Below the pieces are notes generated by a model that was not told the DNA's origin, ran no database searches, and was given only the letters and a program-made list of their open reading frames with translations. A program made the translations under genes and the position numbers. From the NCBI GenBank assembly GCA_015179045.1, contig WHUZ01000009.1:1116001-1180000 (forward strand): 64,000 bases of DNA. The letters run 5' to 3'. This document shows, one piece after another, positions 37,230 through 47,157 of this stretch; the first letter of the stretch is position 1; the number at the start of each line of letters is the position of its first letter. The stretch comes from Kalaharituber pfeilii. Its lineage: Eukaryota; Ascomycota; Pezizomycetes; Pezizales; Pezizaceae.

Positions 37230-37345
37230 TTGTTTACCACTCTGCTGCCGTCAATGCTAACTACCACTACTGCTGCTGCCATCACTGCTGTCACCGCTGT
37301 TGCTATCACTTGCTACCGATGCTGCCACTGCTGTCACCATTGCTG
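37230..37345 (+). repeat. degenerate GCT/CAC trinucleotide tract
   Basis: CTGCTGCC, ACTGCTGTCACCGCTG and similar units repeat. An inverted related tract lies at about 61484-61560, within a longer shared repeat. Confidence 0.6.
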
Positions 37346-37414
37346 CTACCACTGCTCGACCCATGTTTCATCGCCAGACTGTAGCTATCGGTTGATCAGG
37401 CCGAATTGTCACTA

Positions 37415-37588
37415 GCAGCTTTACAGGTCAATGGGGATATCCCCTTCCCGGGTAGGCCCTGACAGCCTGGACGGCCTGGGCTGGCCTGAAACAATTAGGC
37501 CGCCTGGACCGGCGCGGGCGGATCTCACGGCCTAGATGTCAGGGTCTACCCGTGAAGGGATATCCACCCAATTGACCTGTAAAGCTGC
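37415..37588. repeat. 174-bp MITE with ~50-bp inverted repeats (family M3)
   Basis: GCAGCTTTACAGGTCAATGG at the left, inverse of GCAGCTTTACAGGTCAATTG at the right, flanked by TA. The arms continue through GGATATCCC and GGGTAG.CCCTGACA. One arm plus its flank is also seen near 10940-11080. Confidence 0.75.
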
Positions 37589-37720
37589 TATAGTGATGTG
37601 CATCAATAAAAATAAAAATAAGGGATCCCTGTCAGCAGAAATCATGGGCTTGAAGTTGAGATTCTACCTTGTCACCCAACCAGATCTGATTGAAGTGTAA
37701 CATAGATATGTACTACCCTA

Positions 37721-38158
37721 TTAACTCACATAAGAGCAAGAAAACAAACGCGCGCTAGTTCGGTCTTGGCAGGACTCAGACGCCATTAATCACGCTAGCG
37801 CGCTGTTCGTGCAATCTTGGCATTACTAAGCACGGCTAATCTCCAGCTTCTCTACTCTGTAACGGAGGTAGTAAATGCAGAGATTACCACCCGCCAGGCC
37901 AAAAAGACACTTGGCTAGTGATGCTCGCCAATTCTCTATGTAGCTCATATAGCCATTGTGCGACTGCGACGGATTTGCGCATTTGCGCATTGCATTTTTG
38001 GCATTTCCTTCAGAATATCAATCTCCGTGGTGTTGAGGTTAGCATCGCGGTAATTCGGGGATCATTACGTGCCCGGCGTGATACACGCGCACTGGCGCTG
38101 AGAATTTTGCCAAGACCGAACTAGCGCGCGTTTGTTTTCTTGCTCTTATGTGAGTTAA
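37721..38158. repeat. 438-bp MITE with ~50-bp terminal inverted repeats (family M5)
   Basis: Left TTAACTCACATAAGAGCAAG, continuing through AAACAAACGCGCGCTAGTTC; the inverse closes the element at 38158. TA duplicates flank it. It inserted into or at the edge of the Gypsy 5' LTR. No coding capacity. Confidence 0.85.
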
Positions 38159-38309
38159 TACGGTAGCTTCACGCTAAAAGGTGACCTCTGACAAGCATAT
38201 ATACGGGTAAAAAGGATGCGACCTGAGTGCGTATTGCAGTCTCAAAAGTGTATATAAGTGGTGTTCATGGCTGTGTGTTCTCCTTTCCTTTTTCTCTTTA
38301 TGCAACCTC

Positions 38310-38316
<7 letters not shown>

Positions 38317-38350
<34 letters not shown>

Positions 38351-38385
38351 ATAACCCCGCTTGTAGCACGTGGCCATGGCAGGGT
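38317..38385 (-). repeat. hairpin mini-retroposon, family A, in the 5' LTR
   Basis: Poly-T, then the reverse of CCCTGCCATGGCCACGTGCT and ACAAGCGGGGTTATGTGAT. The duplication AACCTCTTGTATT lies at 38304-38316 and 38386-38398. The uninterrupted target can be read in the 3' LTR near 46540-46556, which proves the insertion. Confidence 0.93.
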
Positions 38386-38677
38386 AACCTCTTGTATTTA
38401 GTTTCTACTAAGTAGAGTGGTTACCTGCTGTGCCGATCCGCTGAACTGCCGTACCGTTGTGAACCGTTGAACCGCCTTACCGCTGAACCGTCGCCTGCCG
38501 CCTCCTGCCTGCCTGCGCTTCGTAGATCGCCGTCATCCACGGGCACTAGACCACGACTGCCGTTACACTAGGTTGCGTCACAACCCTCTACCGAGCGCAC
38601 CTATCGCCATGTCACGCCTCATTACACCAGACCTGTGGGCACTGGCAAGTGCAGCCTTCCTTACAACACCAAAACCA

Positions 38678-38750
38678 CTATAAATCCATAGCACATCGCC
38701 ATAGCCCATAGGGCGGCAAGCGATTAATGATATTAAAAAAAACAAAAAAA
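38678..38750 (+). repeat. hairpin retroposon, family B, slightly longer 5' end
   Basis: CTATAAATCCATAGCACATC, GCCATAGCCCATAGGGCGGC, AAGCGATTAATGATATT, then an A-rich tail. A perfect 13-bp duplication AACACCAAAACCA lies at 38665-38677 and 38751-38763. It retains about 20 bp upstream of the hairpin that other short copies lack. Confidence 0.9.
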
Positions 38751-39576
38751 AACACCAAAACCAGAAGGAACCGCAGACCGCATGGTCGCTGCTTTGGAAG
38801 GAATCAGAAACCTCCCTGTCTATACCCCACCACAAGATAATGCGGAAATTGCACGCCTTAATGCCCGAATTGCAGAATTGCAAGCAGCAATACAGACCTC
38901 CAAGCTACAGCCAATGCCGCCATACAGACCACTGACCTCCTCCGTACCCAGCTCGAAGAATCTCGTACAATACAATCTGCCCTGGCTCGGAATACTGCCC
39001 CTGCTACTCCTACCACCCAGAAGACCCCTGACCCTGACAAGTTTGATGGATCTCGAGAGCAATCAAGACTATTCCTCCTTCAACTGCGTCTAAAAGCCAG
39101 CACCTATACTGATGAACAAGCCCGTCTACGATATGCTGTCTCATTATTGAAGGGAATGGCATTGGAACAAGTGGCCCCCTTTGTCCTAGATGACCGTGTT
39201 AATCTCGCTGACCTTGCCGCTCTAATTACCATCCTTGAGACCGCCTTTGGAGACCCTGATCGCTGCAGGACTGCAGAACGAAAGATTCTTAATCTCCGAC
39301 AAGCAAATAAAGAATTCTCCTCCTACTTTGCAGGATTCCAACGGTATGCTGCTGACCTGGACTGGAATGAGGCAGCAAAGCTATCACAACTCCGTCAAGG
39401 CCTCTCACAAGAAATGCTTAATGACCTCATTACTGTTGAAGAACCTGAGGAGTTTACTGCCTTCGTTGCTCTCCTTCAGCGCCTAGATAGTAAGCGACGA
39501 GCTACTCAACTCACCCGTCGACCCCAAATCAGCACTTCTCGTCCTACCTCTATAGTTCAAGCCAAAGCCCCCCAGG

Positions 39577-40405
39577 TGTAACAATCCAACCCGGACCCCT
39601 CGCCCAAGACCCTCCAGCTCCGGTCCTATACTGGCAACCAACATACTACTCGCCAGTACTCGTACACGTGCAGCTGACCCTGACACCCTTGCAATTCGCC
39701 GCACTCCTTCTAGCACTCCGATATATATCCCTGCACCTGTAAGCTCGCTTGAGCAACGTGGCCGCCAGCATCCCGGTCACCGCTTAACAGCCCGAACCCG
39801 AAGAACCTGCCAGAATCTGCTAGAAGAACCCGGATCCCCAGAACCTGCCGGAAAGCCGCAGAACCTGCCGGAAAGCCGTAGAACCTGCCGGAAAGCCGCA
39901 GAATCCGCCGGAAAGCCGTAGAACCTGCCGGAAGCCGTACAACCTGTCGGAAAGTCGTAGAACCTGCTGGAAGACCCCGGAATCCACCAGCGACAGGTAT
40001 CGCCGAGCTTATTCCCGGATATTCTTGACGCTTCTACCTGCTTCCAGTCATTCCTTGGCCATCCATGTACTTCCTGTCGTTTCCTTTGTTTTCCATGTAC
40101 TTCCAGTCGCTTCTCGGTTTTCCATGTACTTCGTTTGTTTGCTTGTTTGCTTGTTTGCCTGGATTTGCCACCGAGGGTTTTCTATAAAGAGGCCCTCCTC
40201 CCTCCTCCCTCTTGCTTCTCCACGCAACAACTTGGATCCTACCCAAGTTGTGTATTTAGCTTTTAATACATCTACCTCTCGATATCATATAGCCCCGACC
40301 GCCTCTGCCTCTGCCTCTGCCTCCACTGTGAAATCGCCTCGGCGCCCGCCGCCCACCCCGTACCCAGATCTTGTACCTTGACCTGACCCGGACCGATTCA
40401 TCACA
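39577..40405 (+). repeat. 829-bp solo LTR in gag
   Basis: Starts TGTAACAATCC, ends CGATTCATCACA, flanked by the 5-bp duplication CCAGG (39572-39576 and 40406-40410). It contains a ~21-bp tandem repeat (AGAACCTGCCGGAAAGCCG, about eight units, 39800-39975), TCCATGTACTTCC repeats (40062-40132) and a TATA-like CTATAAAGAGG at 40181. It belongs to a different LTR family from the host element. Confidence 0.88.
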
Positions 40406-40541
40406 CCAGGCTGCTACCAATGCTTCTCCCAACAACACTGCTCCTCCCACTGGCGTCACTACAGCTACTGGAACCCACGCTGGGCCAATGGACCTCTCTG
40501 CAGGTCGTCGAAGGTTAACTGTGGAAGAAAGAGCCCGACGG

Positions 40542-40932
40542 TGTGGTGGTAACCACGGTACCGATGGAAAGAATAAGGCCATACGCGGGCCGGAGCGGTA
40601 CTCAGCGGTAGGGACACATGATGACACATGTATGGGATGAGAAAGAAAATTATGATTAAGAAGCGAGATATGTATAGGCTTAGTTGGAAGGCGAAGGCGG
40701 TCTATAAATTGTATGTAGATAGGACTGTGGAAGCAGGCAAGCAAGCAGCAACATACAGACAGACATACACGGAGATATACAGACATGGACAGATATGGAC
40801 ACGTACAGACAAGACAATTGAAGACTCTTTTCTTGACATTTGATTATTGAGGCCGCCCTTGAGGCTTCGTTCCGCCAGCTCTAGACACCGGTACCCGTGC
40901 GAAACAGTGGATGCTGTTGAGCCGTCATCACA
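40542..40932 (+). repeat. 391-bp solo LTR in gag
   Basis: Starts TGTGGTGGTAACC, ends GCCGTCATCACA. ACGG precedes it and follows it (4-5 bp duplication). Removing it restores the gag frame through ERARR-MAEGRCLYC. Contains a ACATACAGACAG-rich stretch near 40750-40800. Confidence 0.82.
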
Positions 40933-42113
40933 ACGGATGGCTGAGGGTCGGTGTCTATACTGTGGAGGTGTAGGCCATATGGCTAATGCTTGCCCTGTCG
41001 CCCGCCGCCCTCTTCGGACAGCTGAGGCCGTTATTTCCTCCACCGATGAGGTACCTGAGTCACTGCCAGCTTCTACTACCAAACCGTCTTTAACTAGATG
41101 TCCCTTTTCAGCTCGATAGCTCTGTCAAGGGACGTTCTATTTCTCCTATGTCTTGTTTCCGGTTGTCTACTTTTTCTGTTGATAAATCACCTGTTGTGGA
41201 CGAAGAATTGATGGATGGGAATCATTTGATAGTTACATGCTCATTAATTGACTCTTATTACCCAATCTTCCAAACCCACGCACTGATTGACTGCGGAGCA
41301 ACTGGATATGCATTCATTGATGAGGAATTTGCACACTATCACAACTTACCACTATACCCTCTGAAGACCCCCCGCACAATTGAAGTTATCGACCTATACA
41401 ATCTGGTGATGTCAAGTACTTGACCAAGGTAAAGATGACCATTGATAAGTACTCTGAGGAAATTCCTATGTTTGTCACTCATCTTGGACACTACCCTGTT
41501 GTGCTTGAAATACCTTGGCTTAGAAGACATGATGTTACAATCCGCTTTGCTACAAGTACTGTTATCTTTGACTCTGATTTTTGTTTATACCATTGCACTC
41601 ACATGGCTGCTACCACAAAAGGCATTACTATCGACCCACCAGAGCGTCCTTCCGATATCGTCAGTACTCTAGAGGATGCCACTAGTCCTCCGAATGTCAC
41701 TAGTACTCCAGAAACTACTAGTAGGAGTTCTCTGAACTCTGAACCTGTGATGATTTCTGCTATCTCCTTCCGCCGGCTAACTCAGAAGCGTACCAACTTT
41801 GACTAATGCTTTAAGTTGTCCCTCTATGAGATCAACCAAGCATTAGCACTACCAACGGAGGAAAAAGATGAACTAACCAAGATTAAGGAGCTAGTTCCTG
41901 AGAAGTATCACGAGTTCCTACTACTAATCACTGAAGCTATTGCTAAGGTCCTACCTCCACATCGCCCTTATGATCATAAGATCCCATTAAAGGATAGGTT
42001 TCAACCTCCTTTTGGACCTTTCTACTCTCTCTCTAAGTCCGAACTGGAAGAACTCCGCCGTTGGCTAGAAGACAATCTCTCAAAAGGCTTTATCCATGCA
42101 TCGTCTTCTCCTG

Positions 42114-42425
42114 TAGTGAGCGACACGAGCCGAGCCAGCTCGAGCTCAAACGAGCCAAGATCATGCTAGTGTTTTTCTTGCCAGCTCGCTAAAATGCTTA
42201 GCCAGTGCAAGGTTTCATAAACTGTAAATACCTAATATAGTAATAATTAGAGACTTGGAGCTCATTCTGACCTACCAACAACTTCGAAATGCTCAATTTA
42301 GCTGATAGTAGTGAGAAAGATGAAAATTTAGCTTAGTTTAGTTTAGTTTGTCAATATTATATATATAATCAATCTAGGCTCGAGCTCATGCCAGGCCAGC
42401 TCGAGCTAGCTCGTGCCGCTCACTA
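42114..42425. repeat. 312-bp inverted-repeat element in pol (hAT-like MITE)
   Basis: TAGTGAGCGACACGAGCC at the left, inverse of TAGTGAGCGGCACGAGC at the right, with repeated CAGCTCGAGCT motifs next to both ends. TCTCCTG occurs before it and again at 42433-42439, so the target duplication appears imprecise. The interior is AT-rich. hAT membership is inferred from the end sequence only. Confidence 0.7.
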
Positions 42426-42894
42426 TTCAGAATCTCCTGCTGGTGCCCCTATCCTGTTTGTCAAAAAGAAAGATAGTACACTTCGCCTCTGTGTTGATTA
42501 TCGTGGACTCAATGAAGGAACAATTAAGAATAGATATCTTCTTCCTCTCATCCGTGAGATACTAATGCAGCTATCAAGGGCCAGATACTATACTATATTA
42601 GATATTCGTGGGGCATATAATCTGATTCAGATGGCTGGGGGTGAGGAGTGGAAAACAGCCTTCCGGACAAGATATGGCCTATATGAATCTCTAGTCATGC
42701 TCTTTGGTCTTACAAATGCCCCTGCCGACTTTCAAAAGTTCATTAATGAGGTTTTACACCTATTTCTTGATACATTCTGCACCACCTACCTTGATGATAT
42801 TTTAATTTACAGTGATACTTTTAGGGAGTATAAGATTCATGTTCGACGTGTTCTTGAAGCTCTCAAAGAAGCTGGTCTTCATCTGAAACCTGAG

Positions 42895-42957
42895 CCCTGC
42901 CATGGCGAACAGCTACAAGCGGGGTCACGTGAAATAAAAAAAAAAAAAAAAAAAAAA
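42895..42957 (+). repeat. hairpin mini-retroposon, family A, in reverse transcriptase
   Basis: CCCTGCCATGGCGAACAGCT, ACAAGCGGGGTCACGTGA, then an A tail. The 13-bp duplication TCTGAAACCTGAG lies at 42882-42894 and 42958-42970. Excising it joins HLKPE to KCEFHKTSVKYLG, the expected RT sequence. Confidence 0.95.
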
Positions 42958-43405
42958 TCTGAAACCTGAGAAATGCGAGTTTCATAAAACCTCTGTTAAG
43001 TATCTGGGTATGGTCATTTCTCATGAAGGAATTCGAATGGATCCAGCTAAGGTCAATTGTATTCTAGAATGGGAAGCTCCAAGGAATCTTCATGATGTTC
43101 GCGCCTTTCTAGGATTTGCCAATTTCTACCGCCGTTTTATCAAAGACTACCCTCGCATTGTATCTCCTATGGTCAAACTCACGCAGAAGGATACTCCTTT
43201 TATATGGGATACTATATGCAATGATGCATTCGAATACCTAAAAAAGGCCTTTACCTCAGCACCAATACTTAGCCACTTTGACTCTGAGAGACTAATAATC
43301 ATTGAAACAGATGCTTTTGATTATGTTTCTGCTGGTGTCATGAGCCAACGTGATGATGAAGGAATCTTACATCCTATAGCATTCTTTTCTACGAAGCACA
43401 CCCCG

Positions 43406-43923
43406 TGTCACAGCCACCTACGCACGCGTCAGTATCGTCCTTTTCCGCAGCCGACAAGTCAAACCGAGCCGACGTGCCAAGCCGGAAGTGAGACCTTACT
43501 AATAGCCGACTCGGAAAGGCCTGACAAGCCGTCCCGGTCCGGTTGATTAGCCCTCTGACAGCTCATTGATATGCCTTCCAATATTAGTACTACTATTGCC
43601 GCTCTTGCATTTCGGATTCTCTTTCTCATATTGTTATAGTCCTGTATTCCTTTTCTATGTCAATTCCCAAGCATATAAGGGCCCCAGGTCCGCCTCTGTA
43701 GATAGCTCTTCTTCTTCTCCTTGTCCGTTGTCTTGTTGATCAATAGACCCGTCTGGTTTCTCGTACTCCTCCGCCGCTGCCATTGCTATAGTCTGTTACC
43801 TCTAGCCGCTGAGCCGCCGCCGCCGCCGTAGTCCTCGACCCATAGCCGCCGAACCGCCGCCGATACCCAAGCTGACCGTACCCCTTGGCAAGACCTCCGC
43901 CCAGGCCCCCCACCGACGTTACA
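43406..43923 (+). repeat. 518-bp solo LTR in RNase H
   Basis: Starts TGTCACAGCC, ends GACGTTACA, with CCCCG before and CACCG after (5-bp duplication with one mismatch). TATA-like CATATAAGG near 43673. Excision joins FFSTKHTP to [12 protein letters not shown], as expected for Gypsy RNase H. Confidence 0.88.
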
Positions 43924-44817
43924 CACCGGCAGAATGCAACTATGAGATATATGATAAGGAATTAATGGCAATTGTTTACTGCTTTGAGGAATGGTGTCCT
44001 GAACTAGAGTCCTCGCTACATCCTATTCAAGTTCTATCTGACCATCACAACCTTGAGTACTTTATGTCAACTAAGCTACTCAACTGCCGACAAGCTCGCT
44101 GGAGCGAATTTCTCTCTCGATTCAACTTCAAAATTACATACCGACCTGGCAAACTTGGAGGGAAACCGGATGCATTAATAAGGAGGTCAGGAGATCTCCC
44201 TCAGAAGGGGGATGAAAGATGAGCTCACCAGAATTAAATTGTCCTAAAACCTCACAATATTGCATCAAGTGTACAGGTTACCCTCAATGCATTAAAGATT
44301 ACGGAAGATACAATACTTGAAGAACTTATGAAGGAAGCCTATATACAAGACAAGATTCCCAATCAAGTTTTAGATGCACTACGTAAGGGTAAAAAGCAAT
44401 CTAAATTACTAACACTTACAGAATACAAAGATAAGAATAGCCAACTTTGATATCGTGGGCGAATTTACATACCAAATTACAACCCATTAAAGCTTCGACT
44501 TATGCAGAATCACTATGAGACTCCAGCTGCAGGCCACCTAGAACGGTCGAAGACACTTGAACTCTTATCAAGAACATACTACTGGCCCAGAATGTATCGA
44601 GATGTTGACTGCTTTGTCAGAAACTGCCATATCTGCCAAAGATCTCGTACTAGTAGGCATGCTCCATTCGGAATACTGAAGCCTCTTCCAGTCCCTGAGA
44701 AGCCCTGGCAAGATATATCTCTTGATTGTGTTGTGGGTCTACCCTGGTCTGAGGAGAGTAATGCAATACTTGTTGTGGTGGACCGATTAACGAAAATGCG
44801 GCACTTGATACCCTGTC

Positions 44818-45323
44818 TTTTTTTTTTTTTTTTTTTATATCAATACTCGCAGGCCGCCCGACGGGCTATGGCGAGGTTTTTATTTAAATAAAAACGAACG
44901 GAAGAAGAAGTCAAAACCCCCACGCTATCTACTCCTAACTACATGTGGTACCCGCGGACTCTTCACTAATGCGGGTGGCGCCCGGTACAATCCCCTACTC
45001 CCGTCCCCTCTCCGGCTCATACCGGACCGACTTCAGCCATCGCCCACTCAGTCTCACCTTGTCAACCTCCACGTCCTTGCCCAAATAGACCACCACTGAA
45101 CTCGTCGTCTTTGTTAGAGATCTACAGTAATGTCGGAGTGTCGGAGGTGTCGGATATCAGAGAGGTCCGTGATAAAGGGTGGTAAGGGCCCGAGAGCAAC
45201 CTCATGCTCTATGTATATAGGTGTATTACTTTGGCTACTCTCTCTACGAAGGAATAACAATCATCTCTTTCTACCCAAAAGCTCAACAGTCTTGCCCTCC
45301 CCCTCAAGTATCGTCTTCCTCCT
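44818..45323 (-). mobile_element. 506-bp LINE-derived retroposon ending in the family B hairpin
   Basis: Flanked by a perfect 14-bp duplication CTTGATACCCTGTC (44804-44817 and 45324-45337). On the minus strand: about 220 bp of unknown sequence, then an open piece SVVVYLGKDVEVDKVRLSGR, WLKSVRYEPERGRE ending at a stop (44995-44997), then about 100 bp of 3' sequence, the hairpin CTCGCCATAGCCCGTCGGGC, GGCCTGCGAGTATTGATAT, then poly-A. The coding piece is the end of a Tad-like LINE ORF1. The copy shows which kind of element the family B tail belongs to. Confidence 0.88.
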
Positions 45324-46348
45324 CTTGATACCCTGTCGAGATACTGTTACTACACAAGAACTTGCTAGACTATACGTGACGCATGTAGCAAAAAACCATG
45401 GTTTACCCAAGACAATCATCAGCGACTGTGGTACACAATTCACCTCACTCTTTTGGAATGCACTGACATATCGATGGGGAGTCAAACTTAAGCTTTCTAC
45501 TGCATACCACCCTGAAACTGATGGCCAAACAGAACGAGTCAATGCAGTTATGGAACAGTACCTTCGAGCCTTTGTGAACTACCTTCAGGATGATTGGGCA
45601 GAGTGGCTACCTCTCGCTGAGTTTGCAGCCAATAATAATGCATCGGAAACTATAGGCATCTCTCCATTCTTTGCCAATTATGCATTTGATCCATATTGGA
45701 CTAAAGAACTTCAACCAGTCAAAGGACCACATCGAGATAAGGATGTACAAACTGCGTCTAGTCATGCCGAAGCTCTTAAAGCAACTATTGACCACTTACG
45801 AGTTGAAATGCGTAGGGCCCAACACAGATACTAGGAAAATGCAGATGCACACCGCCTTCCTGCTTCAGACTTCTAGTCAGGGAACATAGTGTGGCTAAAT
45901 ACGAAGAATATTACTACTCGACGTCCCTCTCGAAAATTAGACCACCGCCGCCTTGGATCCTTCAAAATTCTGCAGAAAATCTCTCCATATGCCTACCGAA
46001 TCGAGCTTCCTACTACTATGCAAGTCCACAATGTCTTTCATGTTTCCTTACTAGATCTTGCAGCTAGTGATCCATACTCTGGGCAACACATTCCTGCATA
46101 TCCACCAATTATTGTTGATGAAGAGGAATATTACCATATTGAAGAGATTCTGAACTCAAGGATATATTGCAGACAACTCCAGTATCTTGTTAAGTGGCTA
46201 GGTTACGAGCAGCCTGACTGGCAACATGCAAAGGGAATGAGCCATCTCGATGCTGTTCACAAGTTCCATCAGCAATACCCAGACAAACCTGGACCATAGC
46301 AGCAGTAACAACTGAGCCTCGCAGGAGCTCGGCCTAGGAGGGGAATAG

Positions 46349-46732
46349 TGTAACGGGATATTGTATAGCGAGCCGGATAAATAGCTTCACGCTAAAAGGT
46401 GACCTCTGACAAACATTTCGGGATGTTGGTACAATATATACGGGTAAAAAGGATGCGACCTGAGTGCGTATTGCAGTCTCAAAAGTGTATATAAGTGGTG
46501 TTCATGGCTGTGTGTTCTCCTTTCCTTTTTCTCTTTACGCAACCTCTTGTATTTAGTTTCTACTAAGTAGAGTGGTTACCTGCTGTGCCGATACGCTGAA
46601 CTGCCGTACCGTTGTGAACCGTTGAACCGCCTTACCGCCGTAAACTGCTGAACCGTCACCTGCCGCCTCCTGCCTGCCTGCGCTCCGTAGATCGCCGTCA
46701 TCCACGGGCACTAGACCACGACTGCCGTTACA
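46349..46732 (+). repeat. 3' LTR of the Gypsy element
   Basis: 384 bp, TGTAACGGGATATTG... to ...GACTGCCGTTACA. The terminal TGTAAC/GTTACA inversion is intact, and it is preceded by the polypurine tract. No insertion is present, so it is the reference for the interrupted 5' LTR. GTATATAAGTGG at 46485 is a TATA-like box. Confidence 0.92.
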
Positions 46733-46826
46733 CGTCCTCAGGCTTCGAGAAGTGAATTCTTGCGTAATTTGTTTCTCATGCTGTTTACAATTGCACACTG
46801 TGATTTTGGCTGTTCACGGGGCTCGG

Positions 46827-46830
<4 letters not shown>

Positions 46831-46863
<33 letters not shown>

Positions 46864-46897
46864 ACTCGCATGCCGCCTAATAGGCTATGGCGAGGGA
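46831..46897 (-). repeat. hairpin mini-retroposon, family B
   Basis: Poly-T, then the reverse of CCTCGCCATAGCCTATTAGG and CGGCATGCGAGTAATG. The duplication CTCGGAACT lies at 46822-46830 and 46898-46906. Both stems are perfect (CTCGC/GCGAG, GCCTA/TAGGC). Confidence 0.85.
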
Positions 46898-47092
46898 CTC
46901 GGAACTGCAAAATACAGTAACCCTTGTAGTAGGCTTGTCTTTGCTGGTTAAGATCCGACCTCAGGGGGTTGCCCAATAAGTTTAAGTACTCACATCTGTC
47001 TACCTCGTTACCGACCCTGATGGGGGCCTGCGGTAACTTGCATGAGTACCTGTTAGTAAGGGAGTGTAATAAGGAGTGATAAAGAGTCACTT

Positions 47093-47157
47093 TTCTCGCC
47101 ACAGCCTATAGGGCGGCATGCGACTAATGACATTTTTTTTTTAAAAAAAAAAAAAAG
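47093..47157 (+). repeat. hairpin mini-retroposon, family B
   Basis: TTCTCGCCACAGCCTATAGG, GCGGCATGCGACTAATGACA, then T and A runs. The 9-bp duplication GAGTCACTT lies at 47084-47092 and 47158-47166. Confidence 0.85.

Larger units (their letters stand above)
37696..38567 (+). repeat. 5' LTR of the Gypsy element (interrupted)
   Basis: From 38164 it is nearly identical to the 3' LTR (AGCTTCACGCTAAAAGGTGA onward) and ends GCCGTTACA at 38567. It lacks a block of about 23 bp present in the 3' LTR (around TTTCGGGATGTTGG) and carries two insertions (37721-38158 and 38317-38385). The first 25 bp (TGTAACATAGATATG...) only loosely match the 3' LTR start, so the border is tentative. Confidence 0.7.
38782..41119 (+). 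pseudogene. Gypsy gag, split by two solo LTRs
   Basis: The structural (capsid-nucleocapsid) protein of the retroelement. The N-terminal piece from 38782 (coiled-coil-like ARLNARIAELQAAIQ) shifts frame near 38900. The capsid region is 39147-39576 (KGMALEQVAPFVLDD, then FSSYFAGFQRYAADLDWNEA, the Gypsy gag domain). The chain continues after the first solo LTR at 40411-40541 (GPMDLSAGRRRLTVEERARR) and after the second at about 40933 with the zinc knuckle CLYCGGVGHMANAC (CX2CX4HX4C). It ends at TAG 41117-41119. The LTR insertions and the frameshift make it non-functional. Confidence 0.85.
41148..46299 (+). pseudogene. Gypsy pol polyprotein with chromodomain, degenerate
   Basis: In order: retropepsin with active site LIDCGATG at about 41283-41306; a frameshift near 41415; a linker to GFIHASSSP; reverse transcriptase from 42433 ([15 protein letters not shown], and the catalytic [10 protein letters not shown] at 42787-42816); RNase H (ETDAFDYVSAGVMSQ; then [17 protein letters not shown] after the solo LTR); integrase with zinc-binding HYETPAAGHLE and CFVRNCHIC, catalytic LDCVVGL and SDCGTQF with HPETDGQTERVN; and a chromodomain at the C-terminus (YYHIEEILNSR, QYLVKWLGYEQPDWQ) ending at TAG 46297-46299. 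Stops occur near 41804, 44220, 44448, 45832 and 45874. The chromodomain identifies the chromovirus clade, which usually targets heterochromatin. It is inactive. Confidence 0.92.
37696..46732 (+). mobile_element. Ty3/Gypsy chromovirus, degenerate, with nested insertions
   Basis: 5' LTR, gag, pol (protease, reverse transcriptase, RNase H, integrase, chromodomain), polypurine tract AGGAGGGGAATAG at 46336-46348, then 3' LTR. Later insertions: a TA-flanked MITE and a family A retroposon in the 5' LTR, a family B copy ahead of gag, two solo LTRs in gag, an inverted-repeat element before RT, a family A copy in RT, a solo LTR in RNase H and a 506-bp LINE-derived copy in integrase. Without insertions the element would be about 5.5-6 kb. 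The outer flanks (TGAAG before 37696, GTCCT after 46732) do not match, so the left border or the whole 5' end is uncertain. Confidence 0.88.

Noticed and set aside
37230..37415. Trinucleotide tract as a coding polyserine/threonine exon
   Set aside because: It is part of a dispersed non-coding repeat also present inverted at 61.5 kb.
40256..40786. 176-aa minus-strand ORF across the two solo LTRs
   Set aside because: It spans an LTR end, gag and a second LTR; no coherent protein.
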